The notes beneath the pieces are model-generated. The model had not been told where the DNA came from. It worked only from the letters and a program-made list of their open reading frames with translations, and made no database searches. Shown piece by piece: positions 48,397-59,830 of a stretch of 64,000 nt of DNA. Each line of letters starts with the position of its first letter. Position 1 is the first letter of the stretch. The position numbers were made by a program, and so were the translations under genes. Origin of the DNA: Capsicum annuum (taxonomy: Eukaryota; Streptophyta; Magnoliopsida; Solanales; Solanaceae); the NCBI RefSeq assembly GCF_002878395.1, contig NC_061118.1, forward strand, positions 132,608,705-132,672,704. Direction: 5' to 3'.

Positions 48397-50500
48397 TTTG
48401 TCTGAATTCGTTTGTCTACATTTTTTCTTCATATGTGTACCTATACTCAAGGTAGATAGTCAGTAGACACAAAGTCACTTTTGCTAGCGACTATTTTAGA
48501 ACAATTCTAAATACAATATTTATAAAGAAGATAAGGCGCCTTTGTTTGTCCTTCATAGTCTCAAGAAATGAGATAGATAATTCAAAGGGTCTTCAATAAA
48601 TGGGTATTAAACCATCTTTGGGGCTACCAAAAAATATCATTCTTGAGCATCATATTATCTGGTGTAACTCCTAACTTGCTTGGGGAATTTTGAAAAAAAC
48701 TCTAATTTTTGTGTATTGATCCCTGCATCCACATAAAAATGACTAGTTTTGAGTGAAACTACTTTGTGTTGACCACTTTTGATCCTTGATTTTCTCCTCA
48801 CCATCTTTTGGTACTCCATCATGTTGGGCTTCCACCTTACTCCCCATTCCAATAGATGCGTAGGAAATTACTAAGTAATAGATTTGTATAGGTTTTTGAA
48901 AGTAGTCTTAATTTTAGACAATAGTTTCAAAAGTTTCTATAAAAGCTTTAGAAAATCTCTTCCAGTCATGTCATGTACTAGCTCAACGAACGTCATCCTT
49001 TTGGTTTTGACTATATCCGAAGGAGGATTTCCAAAACTTATCATCATTGTTGGAGGTTTCTTCAAACAGTTCTGTCATAGAAAAAGATTGAGTCTACCTA
49101 GACTTTGTCGTAGCTGGTGACTTCAAAAGTTTGACTTTGATCTCTGATGTTGAGGAATTTGAAATATATTCCAATGTTTGGTGGAAATTTTGAGGCCTCC
49201 CTCAAAATTTTCTGCCCTAGTTTAAAGTTGTTTGATGCGATATCAACTCGAGAGGCTCGGAAGTCTTTATTGGCCTTCGTTCTCTTTGTTTGATGATGAT
49301 CTTCCTCTAGTGAATTTTTGAGATTTCTTCTTGAAAATTCTGCCCCAGTTTCCATTTCTTAGGGTTATATGACCGATCCGTTGGGGCGCCTACGTATCCC
49401 GTTGAAGCAGGAATCAGGTCAAATGTAGTTCAAGACTACGCTAAGGATATATAGAAAAATCTAAAAGGTTCACCAAAGCCGACATAGGCCGCCTATGTAT
49501 CTCATTCTTGAGAATTCAGGTCATCGCGTAGTTCATTCATAAAAAGAAAGGATAAATTTTTCTAAGGGATTGACCGTAGAAACAAAACTAAAACATCACT
49601 CAAACATAGTATCTCATTACCACAACAGAATTGTGTGTGCTTTTGCTAAGTGATCACTGATACTTGTCTCTTTGATTTCATCATGATCACCCAATTTGAC
49701 AACTCCAGATTGATCCAAGTTAGGTTTATCTCAGTTTTTTTTTTCAAATTCCTCTATATCTTCCACTAACTGCTCCTCACCACCTTCTTTCTATTCATTA
49801 TCATTCCTCTTGCTTTGTACGTCTAACCCTTAACATGATATGACATTGGCAGGCTTTAAATTATTTCTGCTAAAATAAACAAAGTTAGATGATAACACAA
49901 TAATAAAAGATAATAACATAATCATATTTCAAAATAACTTCTTAAATAAAGGGAGACCTTTTGAGGAAATAAATACGAACTATGGCTCATGACTCATGCA
50001 AATGTGGGCCCATGCCTTTTTTGAAAGCAGTAAATCTTGAAAAGAAAATTTGAGACATAAAAGGGTGGATCACGGTGCCTCCTCCATATCATCACCAATT
50101 TTTAAAACTACTAGTAATTTCCCTTTCATCTATCATGACGGGCGACGAGTTACGAATGGATTAGAGGTCCAGTTTTGCCACGCCTCTCCTGGTGCAACCT
50201 TTCTCATCCCATCAGACTTTGGGAAATCCTCTGGTATATAATTGCATCCCTTAAACCGATTTCTTATTCTATCCCCAAGACCATCATCCTTTGATATCTC
50301 ACACACAGGAAAAGAATGGTACACGAGTGACAATGGTTTAAAAAGACTCATCTTTGACTTATCTCCCAATCTTATCTTGTTTTCTTAGAAGGTATCCTAA
50401 ACCATACTTAGATGCTTTTTCTGGGACCCTAATGGGATCAATGATTCATTCCAAACTCCCACTTAAGATACTTAAGGTAGCCATGACTTTCTCTATCTTT
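48397..50500 (-). other. D central region with unrecognised ORF fragments
   Basis: Contains short minus-strand open stretches at 48852-48655, 49355-49098 (starts METGAEFSRRNLKNS) and 50369-50133 (MGDKSKMSLFKPLSLVYHSF ... GEAWQNWTSNPF). They lie downstream of gag where protease and RT should be, but show none of their motifs. They could be decayed element-specific ORFs. I do not assign a function. Confidence 0.4.
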
Positions 50501-51790
50501 TCTACTTTTTCTGTCTTTTGGAATCTTGCGAATCCCCCTTAGTAATAATCTTGCTAGATACCCATTTGCTTGCAATTTTGATCATGCTAACTGTGGCTCC
50601 CCCATGATTAGGTAATGGATTACTGGTGACATTCGGTGTCGGCACCTGAAGAGTGATGATCTTCTGATCAATCAAGTCTTGGATCTTATGTTTCAGATTG
50701 ATGCAATCTTTAGTATTATGCCCGAGCGCTCCTGAATGATATGCACAGACTTGATCGACCTGCAAAAATCAGGAATTGATATTAGTAGGTTTTGGTGGAA
50801 TAGGCTGTAAATAATCAGCTTTCATCAATCTTTCAAAGAGCTGGGTATGACTTTCAGCCAATGAACTGAATTTTCTTGGAGGTTTCTTTTCGGGGTTTAG
50901 ATGTAGGGGGTTACATTAGTTTTGATTAGTGGAATGAGGTATGTGGTTATTGTTTAGAGGCACTTAAATGTTTATTTGGTTATTTGGAAGAGTAGCTTGA
51001 ACGTGAGACTGATAATTTGGCTATAGAACTTGGTACTCGGGTTAAATATTTGAAAGTGGAGCTTGGTATTGGGATTGGATAATTGGAAATAGAGCTTAGC
51101 ACTGGGATTGAATATTTGGGAGTGGAGCTTGGTATTGGGATTAGATATTTGGAACTTTGTACAGGGATTGGATAATTGGAAGTGGAGCTTAGTTTTGAGG
51201 ACGAGAGGAAGTTGGGTGGTGGGTGGGGAGGAAATTGAGAAAATTTTGTGGAATTTGAGAGTAGTTTGGTTGAATATGGGAGGAATTTTGCAAACTTGAA
51301 AATGAATTCTATGAATTCAGAGGTGGATTTTTTTGATTTGAGTATGGATTTTGAGGATTTGGGAACGGGTTTTGTGGGTTTGAAAATGAATTTTGGGGAT
51401 TCGGATTTTGTGGGGTTAGGGATGGATTTTGTGGATGGTAAGCATCTGAGTTATTTTCTCAATTGGTGTTTTGAACAAGTTGAGGAGCAGAAGCAGATGA
51501 TATATTATTTGGATGGCCCCCGAGAGCATACATAGTGAGGGAAGGGATCTGAAGCGGAGTTTCGTGCCCTTTTAGAGCGGGAGCATTGATAGTGATGGCC
51601 AAGTTAGCCAAGTCTCGAGTACGATTCATCTTCTCCTAAAGCATTTCCAATTCTCTCATGAGTTCAGCAATCATCTCGTTTTGTTCCGCTATTACATTGT
51701 CCCTGATGTTAAATGCATTTTCTTCGTCTCATTCAATCATATGTGGATGATGGTTAGGGAATGGGATCTTATGCATTTTGGACTAGGTGA
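50501..51790 (-). pseudogene. gag: D gag (Tat/Ogre type), degraded
   Basis: One minus-strand frame can be followed from about 51760 to 50502 with scattered stops. The order is: a helical stretch (NVIAEQNEMIAELMREL); an Asn/Pro/Gln/Ser-rich repeat region at 51480-50990 (PQNP- and PSSTPNYPIP-type repeats); PPRKFSSLAESHTQLFERLM near 50880-50810; then 50765-50502 with the zinc-like CAYHSGALGHNTKDC and DLIDQKIITLQVP, NPLPNHGG. This combination is typical of Solanaceae Tat-lineage gag proteins. The N-terminal capsid part is not clear. Confidence 0.78.
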
Positions 51791-52966
51791 AGTAAGGACG
51801 TTCTGCCATCTTGTTTCAACACGGAGTAATTTTCTGTTATCTGTAAAGTAAAATAACTTAAAGGAAGATACGTAGTTTTCATATGTGATTAGTAATGAAA
51901 GATATTTGACAAGAAGTAACCACATAGAGTTGTTGGTGCCATGGACAAACTGATCCACGGGAGCATAGTGGATAAATCTGTCTTTAACTCAAACAAACAC
52001 ACATAAACACATAAAGCAGTTATATCACGTAAACATTATAATTGCGTGAATCCTCACAAGGGTGACCCTTTTTGACCCAATAGTTTGGGATTAATGGATT
52101 TTGAAGAAAATATATGCCTTTTTAAAGCCAATCCATTATCCCCCCAACTTTCATAGATATATAAAAGGGTATAAATTCTTACAAAAGATAACAAAAGAGG
52201 GATACAAACTTTTAGGGGAAAGGGAAAATAATATGAGAAAAAGAATAATGTCCCGCGCAGGGATAGGAAATACTACTTCCTGGAGCTCTTCTATCGTTCT
52301 TCGCTCTATTAGCTTTGTCCACTTCTTGTCATTGGCGAGATCCGTTGATGACCAAGTGATTTCTGTATAGTTGTACCCTAGATGCAACCGTCTAAATTGA
52401 TCAATTTCTTGTTTAGCTTACTTCCTCAATTGGTGTATGATTTAGTCATCCTTACATGAAAGTAAGTAAAGCAAAGCAAGCTTTCGCCCGATCCCCAAAG
52501 GATAATGGATTAGATTAAATAAATATATATTTTTTCAACACATAAATATGATTCGTCTGTAATTGACTCGGGGTCAATAGACACAAGGCAGGTTTTCTAA
52601 TGGGCCCAATACCCCTTGGGTATTGGGTCGTCCTAGGCTCGTGCATAAAATATGGTTTTAGTTTCGCTCTATCCTAGGTGTCTAGAGTGGGTTTGAACTA
52701 GGTTTCTAAACGGACGACAAAGGTTTAAAAATATGAATGGCCATCAAACGACTCATGTGCTAATAAACCGTCGTATTTCTAACCCTTTATTTGGAATTGA
52801 ACAACAGGGGTTGGGACATCCACGAAATCCCAAAATAATTTAATAAATCAATGCAGGATTATGCTATCAGATGCAATAATTAAATACCGTAAAATCAAAA
52901 CATATAAACACGTAAACAGTTAATGAAAAGACAAAATCAAACATTTTGTTAGAACCTAGTTAAATA
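51791..52966 (-). other. D leader region
   Basis: Between the primer site and recognisable gag. It includes an open stretch at 52387-52151 (MHLGYNYTEITWSSTDLAND) that might be a leader ORF or decayed gag N-terminus. No motif is recognised. Confidence 0.4.
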
Positions 52967-52984
52967 TCCCCAGTAGAGTCGCCA
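52967..52984 (-). other. D primer-binding site
   Basis: Minus strand TGGCGACTCTACTGGGGA, four bases after the LTR end ACAAAACA. The form matches primer sites of Ogre/Tat elements, which usually pair with a tRNA other than initiator Met; I believe tRNA-Arg but cannot verify it here. Confidence 0.7.
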
Positions 52985-52988
52985 TTTC

Positions 52989-55803
52989 TGTTTTGTGGAA
53001 ATTTTGACTTTTGAGAGTCGCCACTTAATTTATTTGAAAAAGAATTAAGAAAACCTTTATACGATACTTTAAACGATCCAAAATAGAAAAATTATTTAAA
53101 TTTGAAGACCCTGAGTAAGCGGTTCCTATTAACATTTTAGGAAGGTTTAAGGCACCTAAAACATCCGTTAACTTACGGTTATTCGTACTGTTTGAAAATA
53201 TCTTTTGACTATTTTCAAAAAGATTGATTGTTGAAAAGTGATTGATTTTAAGAAAAAGATTTGTGTAAAATAGATTTGGACAACTTAGTATGGATTTTAA
53301 CTAAAGTCTAAACTAACTAATAACAAAGCATGTAAAAGGGGAGGGGGAGAAAATAAAAGACTTAGGTCATTGGGCCCAAATCAATAGACCCTATCCTAAT
53401 CTAATTGGGCTTTTGGATCACTTGCACCTGTCCTAATCTAAATGTTGGGCCTTGGCCTGTAACCTATCCTAAAGCTATTTTTTCAGGCCCGTTGATCCAA
53501 AACCTGCTCCACCTGTATTAAATTTATAACTTTGGCTTCGAAGCCCAAATGAATAAGCGATGAAATAAATTAATTAATAAATAAATAAGGAGAACAATAC
53601 AAATGAATAAATGAAGAAACGAAACTTTCAAGTCTCTTAGCTGCTTCAAGGAAAATTTAACCCATTCTTTTTCTTTCGACTTTTTGTGGCCATGCACTAT
53701 GTAATCAGTTTTGAATTCTCTTTCGGGCTTGACTTGAGAAAGTGGGCCATGTTCGCCTATTATGAAATACATGAAGAAAAAGTCAATTTGGACTCCAAGG
53801 TGGGTTCATGCAAAGAAAAAGATGAAGGGATCAATATATGTTCTAAAGAGAGAGAATAAAACATTAAAGTAGCCTAAGAAAAACATGCAACAAGCTCATG
53901 TGTAAGAATCAAACAAAAATAACATAATGTAGCCATATGATTGAAAAGAATAATCAACGCGATTTCCAACAACATTTTCTCTATGATTAATTGAGCACTA
54001 TATTCTAAGGCATATAAACAACTTTTAACAAAGGGAATTATGTCATCATGATATTTCGATAAGGTTAACAAGTTAATTATGCTAAACTTTAACACAGAAA
54101 CCAAACAAATGAATTCATTGATTCACAAATTTTTTTTATCAACATACCATTAAGAAGCTATATGAGTGTAGAATTAGAGATACTTTTACTACAAACTTGG
54201 ACAGGTTAAACTCAAAACCTAAGCTTTCAAGAAAATAAGATTGTCTTGCCAACTATGATGCCTATTAATCGAAAATTAATAATTTTTAACTAATGAAAAG
54301 TTAAGACATAAAACCTATGAACATATTCCTAACAAATACAATCCAAGACGTCAAGATCATACCAAATTCCAAAAGAGGAAAAAAAGAACTAAAGAAAAAC
54401 CCAACAGAGATCCATGCAGTACTTCATAATAAACAAAGACCAATAGGTTCACCTCAGAAAATAAAACAACAGACTTATATATGTCAAACATTCAAGAAAA
54501 ACAATAGCACATAGAAAAAAATTAGCTAGTTTAATATATCGAAATCGGTCAGACGCAACAATATTAAAACAAATATATTTCTTGGACAATCAAGTGATCT
54601 TTTAGAGCAACTTCTATTCAAATAAATTAGTATTAACCTTTGGTAATGAGAAGAATAAAAACTCCAGCCTGTTAAAGTAACCTACTGGAATCCAAGATAT
54701 GCGAGACTAAGCATCACAAGAAATCAAATGATCGCATATATTTAGACAAAAGCGATATACATAATTAATTTCCAGCCAATAGGGAAAACATGAATTAGAT
54801 GATTCTAATTTATAAGAAAGAAACTTTTGGTTATTTATTAAAGACAACCATTTTATTGGATTAAATGAACTTAGGGAAAGCTTATTCCAAAAAAAAAAAC
54901 AAAGCTTGAACTCAAGTAAATACCGGTTATGAAACAAACAAAGAAATCTAGTCAAATAACTAAAGGCGCTCAAAACATCTGCAGTAACTTCTAGGGACAA
55001 AAATAGGCGATTGAGACACTTCCTTTTATTCTTCAGTCTTTATTTAAAGGAAGAACAAAGCAAATACATCATCCCCTCTTTGACAAGTTATAATTAGTAT
55101 CATACGTCAAGAGAATCCTCAAGGAATGTTCAAATCACAACATTATGCAATGATCATATTCAAAACACCAAACAAAATTCAACTTATAGACCACTCAAAA
55201 TAAGTATAATGACCAGCCATATTCTCACTATATCATACGCCAAACGGTGAACTCAAACCACAGAAAATAATACTCCAGCTTGGAATGACATATCAATAAC
55301 CAAAATAAGAGGGAAATAAATTGGAAACATTAACCACAACCTGTGAAGAAAAGCATTTGAGCTAAAAACCTACTAACAGAAGAGAAAAGACAAGAACTTG
55401 CCAGCGGTGCTAAACCAAAGAAACCATCTTTAGTGTTCAATCGACAAAACTGGAGCTAAGACAGTGAACTAGACAAGAAAACTGTAGGATCTCGATGACA
55501 TATATGTACCCATTAATTCATACAGTAAAGTTACTACTACTCAATACCAATAATTGCTGAACCAGTTTATTACAATAAATCGACACCATTAACACGCGAT
55601 AATGAACTTGTTCAAAAATTGAACTGGAGATTATAATGCAACCATCGTTTGCAAGAAAATAATATATAACAAACTACTCCTATGGCTTTCATAGCCATCT
55701 GCAGCTACTCCCAGCAAGCAGGCAACAACATAAACATTATAAAGAAGGAGATGAATCAGAAACAAAGAAAAGGATAGCAGAAGTTAAAAATGAAAAAGGG
55801 TGT
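52989..55803 (-). repeat. D 5' LTR, outer part deleted
   Basis: 2815 bp aligned with 41341-44205, ending at GGGTGT near 55803, where the left copy continues for another 1.24 kb. U3 of this LTR is therefore missing. Confidence 0.88.
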
Positions 55804-57231
55804 AAATGACAAAATTTTAATGTATATCTCTCCTTACACTTGGATTTTCTTAATGGCATGAAATTGGTTAATTATTCACATAGTTTTGATATTGGGTTTT
55901 GAATTATGGGTTGAGGTATTTGGATACAAATTGTTTTCATGTTTTTTCCATTATTGTTACTGATTAATTATGAATTAAATTATTGGTTTGGACACTCATT
56001 GGGGTGCATGGAAATGGTGAGCGAAATAGGAGTACAAGGATTTCTCAAATTTATAAATTATGGTAATAGGGGGTACAAAGATTCCCTAAATAGATGGATT
56101 TTGGTATTGAATTTGATAAGAACCCAAACCCATTTTCATAATTTGTTTTGGAAAGTAATTTATCAATTGTCTTGACTTATTTCTTTGAAACTAATGTATT
56201 GCATAAATGGAAAAATGGTTAAGGATGGCTTTGAAAACCTTGTGGGGTACATGGATTCCCCAAGTGGATAATAATTATCTTGAAAATCTTGTGGGGTATA
56301 TTGAAGCCCCCAAGTTGATTTTAATAATAGATTTTGGGGTACAATGATTCTCCAAAGTGTTGGATTAATGAAATTACTTTCAAGCTAAAGTCGGTGTGAT
56401 TATATCACTTGATGATGACTAAATAATTGAGTCCTCGATATAATGGATGGGTAATATGCTAAATCTTTTAATTAGGTTTAATGGGGTTTGTGTTAGCTAG
56501 TTGTAAGGTCTGAGCCCCAAAGGACTGATAATGAAAACTCACGTTTATCGACATGAGGGTTGGTCTAGATGACCATGTGCTTATGTCACTCTCTATATAT
56601 ATTTGTATCATTATTAGCATAGGGTACAAGGATTCCTCGCCCTTCTATGATATCTCTAGTTCGTGCGGCTAACACGCATTGGGGCATGACTAGGGGGAGA
56701 CACTGGACTCATATAGCCCGTAGGATGTTTTATGACAGTCAAGCTACACAACCCAGGCTACGGTTTTAAAGTTAATGCTAAGACTTATTCTCTACCCCAA
56801 TATCTGATATATATATATATATTTGTGTGTGTGTATTTGCATATGGCTATGTGCATTGGATTTTGACTGATTTTGAATTATTGATCTTAGCATTATTTTG
56901 TTCCCTTATCCCTGAGTTACATGTTATCTCTCAACCCACTAACCGTCTTCGAATACTATATTGGACTTATTTTTTGGCCATTATCGGGGGCATGTCCTGA
57001 CTTTCATTGGTATTCGATTGTCTAGAGGCTGTATGGATATAATTATGGACTTAGGTATTGGTTATTGATTCTTTTAACATATCATAGATGTATTTGAGTT
57101 TACCTTTATATCTTGGTATATGTTCGGAATTCAATCTCTGTTAGTGTGCATGCTTTATTTGTCTAGGTAAGAGGATGATATCCGATCCACGACGAACTTG
57201 AGATACTCGTCTGCTGATTTAGATTGTGACA
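55804..57231 (+). repeat. B2 3' LTR remnant
   Basis: From about 55820 it aligns with 17640-19209 of the B2 5' LTR (shared TTGGATTTTCTTAATG, and CGACATGAGGGTTGGTCTAG near 56550). About 16 bp of sequence with no clear partner lies between the D homology and this alignment. Ends TTAGATTGTGACA at 57231. Confidence 0.85.
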
Positions 57232-58190
57232 ATACAAATAACTAAAAATTCATAGATGGGCAATATTTCGCTCATGAACAAGGACTAATTGTGACAGAGA
57301 GTGTCGATTATAATGAGTTAGTCTGAGATGAATAAATGATACTGCATGTAAGATAGCATAACCTCAAATAGTAGTGGGCAATTTCATTTCATAAGTAGTG
57401 GTCTTTCTATCAACTGTAGGCACTTAATAAATGATTCAGCAAGGACATTTTTAGTATGAACATGAGCAACAAGATGTTTATTTCTTATCTCTATCGATAC
57501 ATCAAAAACTTGGGATGTAAATTCTCCTGCATTATCGAGGCAAATAGCCTTAATTGGATAATCTAAAAATTGTGCACTTAATCGTATTATTTGTGCCAAA
57601 AGTTTTTCAAATGCCAGGTTATGATATGCATGAGACCATCTTGAAGATGCGTCTATTACGACCATAAAAAATCAAAATGACCTACTGAATGGGTGAATAG
57701 GTCCACACCATATATATATATTCTAGAAAAAGAGGGAATTCGATGCCAAATTTCAGTGGTGATGACTTAGTTATCAAGTTATCTTGATAACAAGCAACAC
57801 TTGAAAATTCATCACTTGCAAGGATCTTTAGGTTTTTTTAATGGATGTCCAATTGAATTTTCAATAATTCGTCTCATCATTTTTGACCCAGGATGACCTA
57901 TTCAGTCATGCTAAAGAACAAACATATTTAGATCATGTAAACTTCTAATTCATGATAGAGTGTGCTTCAACTATACTAATTTCTGCATAATATAAGCTAG
58001 AAGACAAAGTTCGCAATTTCTCCAGCATATATTTCTGGCCTGAGACATTCTTGGTAATGGAAAGATATTCAATATTCATTTCATTTATTGTATCAATATG
58101 ATATTCATTTCCAAGGATATCGTTAAAACTTAACAAGTTTTTCGGTAATTTAGAAGAGAACAATGCATCTTCTATAACAAGTTTCATCCC
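57232..58190 (-). pseudogene. int: RLC1 GAG-pre-integrase and integrase core, degraded
   Basis: 58187-57945 (MKLVIEDALFSSKLPKNLL, YMLEKLRTLSSSLYYAEI) is the copia pre-integrase region. 57665-57384 (VVIDASSRWSHAY, KAICLDNAGEFTSQVFD, NVLAESFIKCLQLI) is the integrase core, where the LDNAGEFTSQ block carries the second catalytic Asp. 57300-57237 (LVHERNIAHL) leads to the B2 insertion. Continues at 17070. Confidence 0.87.
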
Positions 58191-59501
58191 CTTGGGAAGA
58201 TATCTAGTAGCTCTTCTAGAGCCTTCAATAAATTTTGACTTACCAGAGATTGTTACAACAGTTTTTTTCTTCTAAGCAAATAAGAAAAGTATTTATTATT
58301 TTTAAATATGGCCTGCATTGTTCCACTATCAATTACACAAATATCCTCGCAATTAATCATTGATCCAAATAAAATTGAGGAGTATCCATGTATTCTTCAA
58401 GATGAAAATATAAACAAAGTAAACATTATAGTATTACAAGCATACACCATATTACACAAAAAAAATTTATTTACAATACTAGAGAAGTACTACTAATATG
58501 AGCATAAGCTAATACAACCACCAGAAAAGAAAAATACTTGAATTATTATAGATCCATCACCAACAAGGTGATTTATATTTCCTTCAGGGATTTCAAAGAA
58601 ATCTTCAACATCTAAATGCATAGGCTTAATACTATCCTCGGAGATAAAGTTTGATTCTACATTATTATCTATCTACTTGAGGGATGCTTGATAGAGATTA
58701 ATCAAATGCCTTAGTATACGACAAATACGTGATCAGTGCCCTTTTATTTCTACACCAATATCATTTATTTTCTGTATTTTTTCTTTACACCACTTTAGGC
58801 TTTTCATCCTTTTCTTAAACTGCTAGTGAAGAAGGTTATTGTTCAGTGTTAAACAATCATCATGATTAAAATTTCTTCCTTGACAACGACCACTACCTTG
58901 ACTAGGACAAGGACCTTTTTCACGCCTAGATTGGCGAAATTTACGGCATTCACGTTAGGGAATGGAGCAGTACTAGGAGGTCGATTTTCATAATTTTTCA
59001 TCAAAAGATCATTATGTTGTTCAACAACAAGAAGATGTGAAATCAATTTAGAATATTTTTTAAATCCCATTTCTCGGTATTGCTGTTGCAGGAGCATACT
59101 CGAGTTAGGAAAAGTGGAGATTTTTTTCTCTAGCATATCATGATCTGTAATATTTTCTCCACATAAATTTAACCATTATTTAATTCAAAACATGGCAGAA
59201 TTATTCGTGATTATATCTTTAAAATATTGTAATCTCAAATGGGTCCATTTATAATGTGCCTGTTAAAGTACGATCATCTTCAGATGGTCATATCTATCTC
59301 TTAAATTATTTCACAGTCCTCATCGAGGTGATGACGGAGAAATATCATAGATTTGGCACGATCATGATTAGATACTTGATTTTTATCCTTCATAGTGTCT
59401 CCCAAACCCATCACATTAAATAAATTTCGGCATTAAGTGCCCAAGATAGGTAGGTTTTACCTATCTAGGGCAATACATTCACATTTAGATAGATTTGACA
59501 T
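58191..59501 (-). pseudogene. gag: RLC1 gag, degraded
   Basis: The minus-strand ATG at 59501 gives MSNLSKCECIALDR, then DTMKDKNQVSNHDRAKSMIF and LRHHLDEDCEII. 59136-58849 reads TFPNSSMLLQQQYREMGFKK and VVEQHNDLLMKNYENRPPS, a copia gag core. A Gly/Arg-rich stretch near 58880-58920 is shifted out of frame. No clear zinc knuckle survives. The region 58600-58191 is frame-scrambled protease and lead-in. Confidence 0.82.
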
Positions 59502-59559
59502 TATTTTAAGAAAAATACGTTCTTTCCTTTATTACTTGTAAAAGTATTTGCTCGATATA

Positions 59560-59581
59560 GTGGAGTCTCATACTAATAACG
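59560..59581 (-). other. RLC1 primer-binding site, degraded
   Basis: Minus strand next to the LTR reads GTTATTAGTATGAGACTCC. TTAGTATGAGAC keeps 8 of 12 bases of the initiator-Met site TGGTATCAGAGC in register. Confidence 0.5.
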
Positions 59582-59830
59582 TGTTAAATAATTAAAACTC
59601 AAACTAAGAGTAAAATACAACTAGTAGTAGAGAGAAAGAACTAGCTATTTTTATTACTTACTTTCCGTTTTCGTTAATATATCTATACAAAGCCAAGATA
59701 GGCACACATATATTTATACAAGATTTAACTTGAGCACAAAGTCTTTGTGGACCTCTTTTCTTAGACTATCCATAGTCCAATTCTTGGGTATTAAGTTTAC
59801 CTAATTATTTCAATACCAAGTTAGTGAATA
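59582..59830 (-). repeat. RLC1 5' LTR, part 1
   Basis: Aligns with 14225-14475 from TGTTAAATAATTAAAAC to CAAGTTAGTGAATA, with visible divergence consistent with old age. Broken by the insertion at 59831. Confidence 0.87.

Larger units (their letters stand above)
41341..55803 (-). mobile_element. D: Tat/Ogre-like, gag-only LTR element
   Basis: 3' LTR 41341-45439, polypurine tract 45440-45460, internal region to 52966, primer site 52967-52984, truncated 5' LTR 52989-55803. Sense is minus. The gag C-terminal phrase CAYHSGALGHNTKDC plus NPLPNHGG is characteristic of Tat/Ogre-type polyproteins. No RT, RNase H or integrase is recognisable between gag and the 3' LTR, so it is a large non-autonomous derivative. 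It inserted in B2 integrase; the left flank is ATCAT (41336-41340), the right flank is deleted. Confidence 0.82.
17076..57231 (+). mobile_element. B2: plus-strand chromovirus, twice interrupted
   Basis: 5' LTR 17076-19209, primer site 19217-19228, gag 19426-20176 continuing at 38235, pol to 41340, and a 3' LTR remnant 55804-57231. B3 is inserted in gag and D in integrase. The end of pol and the start of the 3' LTR were lost at the 55803 deletion junction. Candidate target duplication ATACA: 17071-17075 and 57232-57236, inside copia integrase. The 5' LTR then starts without the canonical TG, so that edge is tentative. Confidence 0.85.

Noticed and set aside
17076..57231. Endogenous pararetrovirus (caulimovirid) origin
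   Set aside because: All RT-bearing blocks lie between paired LTRs with tRNA primer sites, polypurine tracts and integrase; no movement-protein or coat-type region was seen.
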